Of a DNA stretch of 64,000 nucleotides, positions 1-11,600 are shown piece after piece. Each line of letters starts with the position of its first letter. Position 1 is the stretch's first letter. Position numbers and translations under genes: made by a program. The DNA comes from Cladocopium goreaui (taxonomy: Eukaryota; Sar; Dinophyceae; Suessiales; Symbiodiniaceae), in the NCBI GenBank assembly GCA_947184155.2, contig CAMXCT020001469.1:455501-519500 (forward strand), written 5' to 3'. The notes beneath the pieces were generated by a model. The model did not search any database. It was not told the origin of the DNA and saw only the letters and a program-made list of their open reading frames with translations.

Positions 1-61
1 CTGACATGATTTTTGTTGGTCCATGCTGATCCGATCGGTCTATCCCTTGTGTAGATGAAAA

Positions 62-235
62 ATGCCGAGGTATAATGTTCTAATATACATATATATATTT
101 AGTGTACATAATATATATATATATATGTAATATTATATGATATATATATGTGATATTATATATATAATAGTATTATATATATAATAATATTATATATATA
201 TATAATATTATATACTATTATAATGTAATGTTGTG
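62..235. repeat. (TA)n-rich tract
   Basis: Long TA/ATT microsatellite. Similar tracts: 4850-4985, 18110-18235, 47560-47740, 50850-51050, 59040-59400. Confidence 0.9.
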
Positions 236-453
236 CAGATTGGACGTAGGTTGGAGAATGTTGGAGATCAAACATATCCAGAAAAAAACACAGACACATA
301 CGCACATCACGCATACTATATACAGACAGAGACAGGCCTCGGCAGCTTGAGGGAAGAGCAACAACAAATAGATGGTCCGTTGGGCCACAAGCCATCCGAA
401 AATATTAGTCAGGGGGGATCAGTATGACTAATATTGGGTTGAAACTAACTAAG

Positions 454-546
454 GTGGGTAAAACAATAATAAACCACACATTTGGGAATGGTTTATACCA
501 CCTATGTATGGTGAATTAGGGGATGGTTTACTATTGTTTTACCCAC
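454..546. mobile_element. Foldback element, 23-bp arms
   Basis: GTGGGTAAAACAATAATAAA at 454 is mirrored at 524-546 with one mismatch in 23 bp; 93 bp in all. Confidence 0.7.
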
Positions 547-2438
547 ATTAATATAATAGGCGATCAATATTGTGACTAATATGACTAATATCATGATTTA
601 TGGATTGAACATTTACCTACCATAAATTCCAGCTATTGGCTATTGGGTCACCAGGATATTCCATGGGTTTTGACCCAGGCCCGAATATTTCAAACTATCA
701 ACCAGAGTACCTGAGTACCAGCAGTTTCTTTTCTCTCTGTGCCGGACGGCGCTCAAAGTCATGGTGACCTTGAGATGAAAAACGGATCTGCCAAGACTAG
801 CTTCCAAATATTAGCTGGGCAAATTATAAATGTATAACATTGTATAACTCTATTCCCACATACTAGTATGATGAGGCCCCCAAAAAGGATAGAAAAGTAC
901 TTTACCAGTATTCTCAAACAAGATTTTGATAGGATTTGATTTTATCATTTTTTGGAGGTTGCTATAAATATTCCCAAATCAGAAAGAACCCATTTTGGTC
1001 TGGTTTCCCTCACTAGACGTCTGATGGCCGCCAGGGTTCCTCGGTGGTGACCAATACCCAGTGGATCGCTGACGTCACAGCTTGGGTATTTAAAGCAACA
1101 TATCAAATATGGCGGTTTCCATAAAGGGGGGGATCCCCAAAAATGGCTGGTTTATCATAATCCTACTAAAACTGAGGATTTAGGGGTACCCCCATCCTTG
1201 GAAACCTCTATATGATCAAATATCAACTTCATCAATTTAAATGCTTTGCAGTACCCACAAAACTACTGCGCCCGCATTGGGCTGTCTGGCAGCATCTGGC
1301 AGCCCATGTTCTCTACACTATCACCCCTCTATGAATCGATGCTGCGAATCCTGATCATCCTGTCGTGCCTTGGGAAGAACTATGGTTATGGATCTGAATC
1401 TGAACATGTTAATGTTGCTTTTCACCAATACTAACTGAGGGGCAACCAACGAACAGTTTGATAAGAAACAACGTAATCTATGGGGGATATTGACCAGTAA
1501 GACGATGATATGGGGGAGGAAAGTAGGAATTTCGGGTATCGTCCACTAATTTATGGTAATTTTAAAAAAATCGGGCATGTGAATATCATCCATGGGAGGA
1601 TCCTAAGGCAAGGGCTGGGAAGAAAAAACACCAGCAAGGGTGTCACCTACAATAAGCCAGAAACATAGCTATCTTGATCCTATCTGACTATGTAAATCGT
1701 CCAATTTGCTCTTGTCATTTTGACCGAACTCCAACAACTATACTCAATCAACAATCTACCTACATCTCATGACTAACGTCAGAACCCTGGCAAAAAGTAT
1801 TTCTTTGGCTGGGTGCTATATGCAACTTCCCTTCACTCAGCTTCACTTGTCTATTTACAATCTTGTTCACCCTGATTCGCAGCAACAGAACTTGCAAGCT
1901 CATGCAAGCTCTGCACTCAGTGGACTTTGCCAGAGAGCCTTGGGCCAAGTTATTTTGGGGCACCATTCTGGACCAAGGCGATCATCAGCTTCTAGGATCC
2001 GAAACCATCCGTTGAAAAGTCCATTGAAACTGGTCCTTTTGACCCATACCTACACATACCCACACTACAGGTGGAAGTATGAGAAGTGAATGGCAAGCAG
2101 GAAATATGCAGATCGCTGTCAAAATTGTCGGACTACAGGCTTAAGTCTTTATCAAAAAAAAGGGCACCAAGATTGCGATCAAGAAGTGGGAAACACGTTT
2201 TTCTAATCCCTTGAACTTGGGGGTACCCAAATCTTCCAAACCTGTGTGCTGCCTTTAGATTGGGACAGTCGATTGAACTGCAGCGCAAATGTGTTGCGGA
2301 TTTCTCTGGGGAAATTCTCAAACCTTTAAAACCCAGCTGATCATAGGCATTTTCTGAGCCGCTGGATGCCCCAATTTGTTCCCCAGGCAACCAACAGTTT
2401 CCATGGTCCTGTTTGAAGGATCATTTCACTTAGTGTAA

Positions 2439-2467
2439 TTGTTTAATTGTTTAATTGTTTAATTAAT
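2439..2467. repeat. TAATTGTTT tandem repeat
   Basis: Three 9-bp units just downstream of the P1B ATPase stop codon; probably 3' flank. Confidence 0.8.
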
Positions 2468-2633
2468 AAAGTCCCCCTACTTGGGTATTTAATGTATAAC
2501 TGAAGCATTACAAATACCCCTATCACATTTCAGTTGGTTGATAGTCCCTACCATGGGTTACCCCAACAACCCAAGTAGATCCAAGAAGTATAATTCCCTA
2601 TAACAAGCACCCAACCAAGGTCTTTTTCATACT

Positions 2634-2696
2634 TCAACTGGCTTGTGGCCTCGAACTACGCAACGAACTGGAGAAAAGCCGAAGGCTGTTCAGCCC
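2634..2696 (-). CDS. P1B ATPase last exon and stop
   Basis: CAG|GGG acceptor. Reads [20 protein letters not shown] then TGA at 2634-2636. LNS(L/V)R is the family's C-terminal signature; the short Ser/Arg tail is typical. Confidence 0.9.
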   Translation of the reverse strand, partial: GLNSLRLFSSSLRSSRPQAS

Positions 2697-5600
2697 CTGC
2701 GGCCACAACTGGATGGAAACCAATGGAAAATCAGTGGGTTTATCATTAAGGAATCAGTTGGTTTAACACCACTTTATTTGGTAACCAATGGACAATTTTG
2801 GAAAATCTTGTTCATTATTCAAAATTGATTTCCCAGATACACAACTCCATTTATCAAGATTTTCTAGCCGGCAATGTTTGATTCCCAGTATGCTCAGAGA
2901 CTTGCTGAAAGATCTTTCAGCCTCTTGCCAAGTCGTTTTCTTCGAAAACTCATGATGGTGGGAACATTTTAACACCTTATCCAGTTCTTTTTTTGGGAGG
3001 ATTTCAAAAATAGATCAACCAAATTGTGCATCAAATTTTCTCAAATTATCCAAGTTCTTTTCTTTGGCCTTATATCTAATATCGATAATATCGATCACGT
3101 AGATAACAGAGAGAACAGAGATAATATAACTAGATAAAATAGATAATACACATAATATAGATAACATGTCTAATGTCGATAACATAGATAATACATATCA
3201 GATAGAGACTATAGATAATATTATATAGACCATATAGACCATATAGACCATATAGATCATATAGATCATATTAATGACATTGTCTAGACACAGCCCACCC
3301 CCTGAGGTTCAGGCCACCAACATGGTAGTGCCTTCATGGAGGATCACCCCCAGCCACAAGGGCATCCCAGTGATCAGCGTCAAACTGCTCCTGGTGGCTG
3401 CGGAGGTGCCGCACCGTCCTCACCGTCCTCACCGTCCTGATATAGGATGTATAAAAAGATCTATATGGATATAAGATACATCCTATATCATATAGATGAT
3501 ATATCCAAAAAATGATGATACCTGAAATAGATATATCCTATAAGATTATATTAATGTGATGATATATATATACACATAAGATTATATGATGACTATAGAT
3601 AGATGACTAGAGGATGATATAGGAAACACAGGATGTTATAGGATGACTATATGGATATCTACAAGTATATGTTCAAACAATTTCTGTATATGTATCCTGT
3701 TTTCAAGTATATGTTTTTGACACGTCCAATATCCTGTACTTGTCCCAAATATCCAGATCCTGTGGCCCCAAAGCCATGGGAGGCTGCGGGCAGTAATCAA
3801 GTGCCAACATAAAAAAATGGTCTAATTGCAGTGAGGAGACTCAGACAGACTTTAGCACATACATAACTAAAAAACAACTTACGTATAAAAAACAATATAA
3901 TATGAACAACAAAAACAACAAACAGCCAGGTGTCTCTGAAGGGGGGGTACCCCTCTGAAGGGTACCACCACATCCACTGGATTAGAAAAAAAGCACGGCC
4001 ATTTCAATGGCCATTGCATTAGGGTAATGTTAAAAGATGGTTTCCGTTGACCATGATCTACTGAGTAATGGTGGACTGTCCACATCTATCTTAGTTTACA
4101 GGAGGGTACACACACACACAAGTACATTTGGTGTACATTCGTATACATTTATAGAAATTTATAGGAACATCTCTACATCTCTACAGGAAAGCCATGGTTT
4201 TTAGCGCTAAAACCACACCTTTCCCGTAACATTTCCCATCGCCCAGCTGAGATCCCAACGCACCAATGATGGAGCCCAAGGCTAAGCCTCGCCCAGTAAA
4301 ATCATGGAATCATCGGAATAAAGTAAATGGTGTAAATGGTGTAAAACATTAGTTAACATACAATAGTAACATACAATGGTAACATACAATAGTGACTAAT
4401 ATTGTTAAATGGTGTTAAAGAACATTGTATGTTACTATTGTATGTTAACAATATTGTAACTAACATACCATGTTGTTTAATCATCCGTTGTTGCATAATA
4501 ACATATAGGCACGTAACATATTGTAACAATATGTGTGAAACAACCAGTCATGACAAAAGATCAGGCAACGGGTGTCCAAAGTGGACTTGATGTCCCGCGC
4601 TGCTCTTGGAGGCCCTGAACTTGGTTCATAATCCAAAGACTGCTTCGAGTCGTCATTTCAACAGTGCCTAAAACCTTCCACATATTTTCATATATGAATG
4701 TGTACACACATATTTATTGATGTTTTATAGTAGCTATGGCTATAATGATGTTTATATCTACAGTATATACAGCTATGTATATCGTGTATGCATATGTGTG
4801 TGATTCTGCCTATATATTAATATGTACATGTATTGTGACTGTATATATCTATATATGTATACATATATATATATACAGTGCATACATATATATATATATA
4901 ATTATATATATAATTATATATATATATGTACAGTACAAATACATATATACATATATATATATATACAATTATTATATAACATTCTAAAACTGTATATGTA
5001 GGCTCCTTGAATCAGGTTCAATACAAAGCACACCTCCTATGACCTGAGATACCTCTCTTTGAGAGCTCCTCAAGACAAGTCTGCCCTGGCAGCGGCTAGC
5101 ACTGGGAGCCCCTGCAAATGTTTTGGATCACGATGACACGCGCTTTCTTTGCAAGGCTTATTATCCATGCCACCTTAAGCGTAAGACCCCGGCACAAGTG
5201 AATCACTAAAGGCTCTGCCTTGCCTTTGAGACACATGTAATGGTGGTAATTAGTCAAGGTCAGTAATGACTGCTCCAAAGACGAACCACAGGGTTCCTTA
5301 TACCTTTCATTTGAACATCTCACTTTCGGTGGCTTATGTAACTGGTTTGTTGCAGCTCAGAAGTATTTCAAAAGCGATGCTTCACACCCAAACATGGGGC
5401 AACAAAATGCAAGGATGCTTAGACACTTCTCATGCCTTGGTGCGGAATGTGGTGTGTCCACACTTCTGGGACCTCAACTCATTCATTTCAGATGGGTTTT
5501 ATTCTCACTCCATGACCAGTCACGGGGCTAGGGACAGTGAAGGACTTAGCCAGCAGTGAGTGAAACCGCAGGTCATAACCAGCTTCTTTCCTATCTTTCG

Positions 5601-8600
5601 CATCTTCATTGGTTTGTCCTCCCAAAAATGGAGAATCAACCCAAGCCCATGAGATTTTTATCCATGACATTGACATTGACTCTTTTGTAGGATTACTTGA
5701 GGGAACCAATCTTCAGTTGGGAGGATCCCGTTACATGAAAAATCATTGCTTCTGTAAATCTGCCACCAGAAAATCATGGAACAAATTTTGTTAAGTAAAG
5801 GACCTCTTCATTTCTTGGAATTTGAACAGAATGCTAACAAAACAGCCTACCCAAAAACATGTTATTTTTTGTATCTCAATCACAATATAGCAAAAATAAA
5901 CACATTCAAAAGATTCAGAAATTGCAACAAAATAATGAACCTCCTCCAGAACACTCTTTGAGACTCCTTTTTGGTGTTTTTTGAACAGTCCAAAAAAGAT
6001 ATGTTTATCATTCTTACAATGAGGGAGCTAGCTTTTAGCCAAAGCTCTTCCCATTTTCCACTCGTAGAAACAAATCATCAAAAGGAAAGAAAAGAACCCC
6101 ACATGCCACACACGAAAAACAATACATAAGTAAGATACATGATACATTGAGTTTTCCACCGGCCTCAGCTGAGTTTGCCAGAAACCTATGTCCCCATCAA
6201 ACGGTACGTTGGTGCCAAAGTAACCAGGCAATATATTGGTTAATCATCAGTTTCCCCAATCAAATGGCCACAAATGAGGAAAAAAATCAGACATTCCGGG
6301 ACAAACCCATATCATATTCATTTTTTTTCCAATTAACTGATATTCCATGTAAACTATATAAAACATTGGGTAGACCCAACTATAAACCATCCTCAGTATC
6401 ACCATACATGGATGGTATAAACATATCTAAACCGTCCCTAAAGTTGGTGGCTTTGCTATTGGGTCATCACACTATATATCATACTACTGTATATATACAT
6501 ATATGTATATATATAATTACTGTACTATCATATCTGTCATTGTATATTTTCATCAAAAGTTATTTGAATGCAAAACTCACCCGGTACCCGCGCAAACCAA
6601 GACACCGGACTGTTTTACTTGAGCCAAATGTAACATATTGAACTATGTGAAACCACGGGTCAAGCAGTGGGTAAAAGCATGACCTTTAAGTTTCCTAGTC
6701 CTGCTACGCCTGAGAAATGTTATGTACCAGAAGTGTATGTCCCATTCAACTCCCCCCTCATTTTGAGTGGCGAGCGGACAACACCCTGACAAGTCTAAGG
6801 TGTAGATTGTCGGACACTCAGTAGTTGAAGTAGTCGATCCCAAAGCATCGGTTGAATTACCTTTGTTAGTGCATCTGCTGATTGGTCTTCAGAGTTCACA
6901 TGTTCTGGCTGCATGTGTCGCTCATTGATGAGCTCGGCAAGGCTAGCCAAATCAATGCGATGAGTGCGCGATGCATGTCGTAACTTAACCGAATACCCTG
7001 AGTGTAGGATGGACAAGGTTGCAGCGTTGTCCTCTTTGAGTCGCATTGTGATTTGACGACCAAGGAGCTGCCCGAGCAAATCAAGCAAAGGCTGTCCTTC
7101 GGAAAACACTGCTCCAGCCATTGAAATTATCTCTGCCTCTGTTGTCGAACGAGCGACTGACGTTTGGCGTCGTGAGTTCCATGCGATCGGCCAACGCGAA
7201 GCTCCAGAAGAGAGAAAAATCATCATGCCGGACGTTGATCGCGCAGTATGCACGCATGATGCGAGGTCAGCATCTGCATATACATGTAGCTCTGTGTCAC
7301 TAAGTGTGCCAGCTTGACATATCATTTTATACTCCCTAGTCCAGTGCACGTATGCCACAAGGCGGTGGAGATGAACGTCTTCTGCTCGGCTCCATACTGT
7401 GATCCTGCTCGCCAGCCTGCCTACTGAAAAACTAATGTCTGGTCGACAAAGTCTTGCCAACCAGAGACCCTTCATCAGCACCTTTGATGCATGTGGTTTC
7501 ATGGATCCTGGTTGTTCGTACAAAGCGTCAGCTAGCGTGCTATCATTGATGTGAGGAGTGGCAACCTTACGCAATGATTTCGGATCAACACCAGTGATTT
7601 CGAGATATAACTGCACGAATTGATCAGCATATCCAACCATGGACATAACTATGGTTTGTGGGGTTTCAAGTTCATGCAAACGACCCAAAATGAGCACTGC
7701 ATTGTTTGGAAGCAAGGTTTGCGGATCCTCGATCTTGATGAGTTCAGAAAACCGCTGCCAAAACTTGGTATGCAGATGCGAAGCTCCTGATAGTGTCAGG
7801 TCATCGACATAAATGTTGAGAAGCATTCTGTGGCCATCAAGGTTAAACAGAAAGTTGCTAGGGAACCCCTGGATTTGTTGAGCTCCAATTCTGGAGATCC
7901 GGGTCTCCAAAAACTCTTGCCATAGGCGGCCAGCCTGCGGATGTCCGTATAAGGACTTTCGAAGCCTCACGGCAACTTTGCCATTGAATTTGGATTTCCA
8001 CTGGCTCAGCCACAATTGTCGTGGCAAAATAACGAACGTGAGCTCATCTTCAGGAAGGTAGCTCTGCAAGAATGCTTGCACTGCGTCTGCAGTTGATGTA
8101 GCATGCCCTTCAAGGGCGCCCCACCACAGGCAAACATTCAGGGCTATCAGTGTAGTTGGTGATGTGGACACTTCAGTGAAGAGAACGATGTCCCCATTTT
8201 GTGTAAACACTTTGTCACCCCTGTATACAATTCTTCCCTTATATTTATGTTTGGATTCATCAAGTTCAGCGTGCTTGATACCGCACAAAACCAAAAGTTC
8301 AGCAATACGAACATTCTGACCTAAGGTTTTTGATTGGAATATCAACTGATCAAGATCACAAACTGTCGAATCATCCCATGTCTCGTTCGAGCGTAGTCCT
8401 TGGCACTCTTTCTCGATGGCTGCCAAAGCACGTGGATCTGTGCTCCACTGGCTACGATTGAGTGCCTTGGTCACTAAACCAAATGCCTGTACATCAGTTC
8501 CAAGCTCATCACAGTGATCCTGTTCTTGGGCTGGCTGACAACCTAGAGCTGGGATGTGTGACGAATAGAACTGCTTAGGAAATAAGGCTTCGGCAACAAG

Positions 8601-11600
8601 GTTCACAAATGGGATGGTGTAAAATGCGGTTTTAGCAGCATTGCCTCCCTCACATGGCTCATGTTGCTCTGCTGTGTGGTTGCACTGCATTTCCGCAAAC
8701 AACTCAACGATTCTACGATCATTGGTGGCCAACATCCATGGTTTCTTCAATAACTTGTTTCGTTTGCCCTTCAGCTGGAGCATACACCCATGAAACTGCA
8801 CCATCATGAGCTGGTGCCGCCTGCAAAATTCGACGAGGTTTGGAAGTCGCCATCCTTTGCAGTAGGTCGGCCATTCCCAGACAAAGCGACCATTGTGAGT
8901 GATCACATATTCCCCAACCTGTAAAGCTAAATCCACCATGTATGAGGAGTCCTCCTGTTTTTGGGTGAGATCATTCAGAAAGGATTCCCCAAGGCGGTGA
9001 ATGTTGAGTTCTTGCAGGTTGGACCACGGGTCGCAAGGAAGTGAAATCCAAATGTCTGCGCCATGATGGGACTTCAACTGCTCGACAAGCTGAAGAACAT
9101 GTTGAAAATTGCTAAGGTCTATGACATCCTTGCTCAACCGAACAACTTTGATATCGTATTGTGGTATTATTTCCCCAATCAATGAGTCCCCACTGCAAGC
9201 ATATTCATACAACACCACAACCCCAGGGAGGTCAGTTGAAAGGCGTCTGATTCGGGATAGGCCTCCCCACACCTCGTGTGATTGCGAAGCGGCAATCATA
9301 CCTTTGATTGGTGGGGCCTCATCATCTGCCAAGATGCTAGGCTCGTACCCTGGCGACGGTGCTGCTTCGTCAGCATCTGGCGGCGGACATTCAGGAACAA
9401 GGTCATCTTCAAGCCCGGGTTCTGCCAAGTCGCGTAAAGCGAACGTTGGCGACCCAGACCCTTGACCATCGCGAATATCATCTGCAGATACAGGCCGAGG
9501 CTTTGCCTCAACCGGCACTGGCTTGTCTGCACGGATGAGGCGATTGAACCTATCCCTACATGCCTTGGAATGTCTCGAGGTGAGCATCTCACAACCTCTG
9601 CAGTCATCAGTGCCACCGTACTTGATGAGACGATCCAATGTGATGTACTCAGCGCGGGTCTTGGCTGGAAGCTCGATGGGTTCATCACTGAAGGGAATGC
9701 TGATGGGTGGAATCTTTGATGGATCTTCTGTGTTGAACTTAGTGAGCGATTCTCTGTGAGCAACTTTCAGTGGTAAAGTTAGATGATCATCAAAGACTAC
9801 CTCTTCTTGTGGTACCGCAATCAGATTTTCAAAACCTTTGGCCTGAGTGCGAACTTTCTCATAATCCAAAATCAACACAACCCCCCTGTAACGACATCCA
9901 TTCTCAAGACGCCATCCTGCAAAGATCCCCGGAACACAAGAACCAGAAAACTTGTGGAGCTTTGTGCGATCACTGACCCTGTAATAAACCAACTGACCCA
10001 ACAACCAATGTGGCCCATCAAATCTTTGACCTGAAGCTGCCTCAAGGCGTGTCAAGTGTCTTTCCCCTTCGGATGGTTCAACATCGGGCTGATTCCATCC
10101 TAATGCAAGCGAGACTGTGCAGTATTGCACGGTGATTGGCCACAAGGATGGATACGCAGCAAAGCCAGAAGACAAGTGAGTTGCTCTCACTGACTCCTGA
10201 AAAGTTCGAATGTCCCGTTCTAGCCGTGAGTTATGCGGCCAATACCTCTCGAGTGTTGGCTCATAGTATGCTCCAAGCTGTTCGGCTGCATACTGAAACT
10301 CTTTGGCTGCATCTGCTTTACAAACAAGAGTGTTGGCTGAAACACGCGGTCCAAGAAACTTCTTGATGTGAGAAACGATGAGATCCCCATCACGTGAAAA
10401 CATGGGAATGCCCTGGAGAAAACCTGACCATTCATCGCGAATCATGAGAACATAGTGATCAGTTTTGGATTCAGCAGTCTTACTAACAACAATAAAGTCT
10501 ACAGCAATCCTTTCCCCGAAAGCTTTCACAGGATCAAGGCCCCGATCAAGAAGTTCGTACTCTCGTTTCTTGGAAACACGTTTCTTGTAGCACTTAGCTA
10601 TTTTACAATCCAAACATTGACTGCTCTTTGGAAAATGGGCCAACCGATGCTCAATAGATCGTGCACGCTTTATCTCAGCTGTGATCCACTCTACCCCGCC
10701 TTCAGAGTCTGCATCTGATGCCGGCGCCCCAATTTTGGAGCCCTCTTTCGCCCCAATTTTGGAGCCCTCATCCGGCTCGAGCATTGAAACTGCTGAGTCG
10801 GGCGTGTCCGTTTTGGAGCCTTTGGCTTCGCCCGGCATCCCAGGAACAATCTTGATGTTTTCCCGGAAAATTGGCACATTTTCTTCAACACGGTGAGCCA
10901 CTATGCGGTCCTCATGGGAACATGCTATCTGAAGAAGATCAACGCTATTCACAAAGAATGGCAGTTCACCAGGCAGCCAAATAAATGGTCGATTTTGTTG
11001 GTTGACTATTTCCCCGAGACTGCGAACCAATGGACAACCCTTTGGAAGAAGATATGCATTGGTATGACCAAATACATCACCCTCATATCCAATGGTCTGG
11101 TCCCCTCTTCTTGCACCTCCACCTGTGGCGAAATCAATGGGAAACTCCGTGGTGATGGCGTTGTCTTTGATCAACCCACTGGGAATCCCACCTGCCTCGA
11201 GTGACGAAACACTTCCCAAACTCCTACCGGCACCTGAGTCCGCAATCCAATCAACACAAAACGACGACGATGCTGTGTTCTTTGAAATCTGGGTGTGCGC
11301 CACACTGGAATGCAACACTGGCACTACGCATGCAAAGATGTGAGCGAAATACCGCAGTGGCGCTGTGCACGCGCGCACGACTGCAGTCATAATCGACTCA
11401 GATGAGGCGGATGCAGAAGGAAGTGATGCAAAAGCAACAGCTGCTGCAGTCTTGGCCTTTGGCGCTGCAGTGGCCTTTGTTTGGGCCTTGCCCTTTGGTG
11501 CCTGTTCCCCATCGATCACATCGTGAGAAAATGGACACGAGTCACCCCTATTGCATGTCCCCTGCGGGAAAAAGATACATGGAGCTTTGCTCTTGGGCTT

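Larger units (their letters stand above)
1..2633. other. Downstream flank of P1B ATPase gene; no gene recognised
   Basis: Holds a TA tract, the foldback at 454-546, a MITE-like remnant at 1122-1210 and a short repeat at 2439. A minus-strand phrase AIHWVLVTTEEPWRPSD near 1030-1085 could be a small exon or transposase scrap, but nothing around it supports this. Confidence 0.5.
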
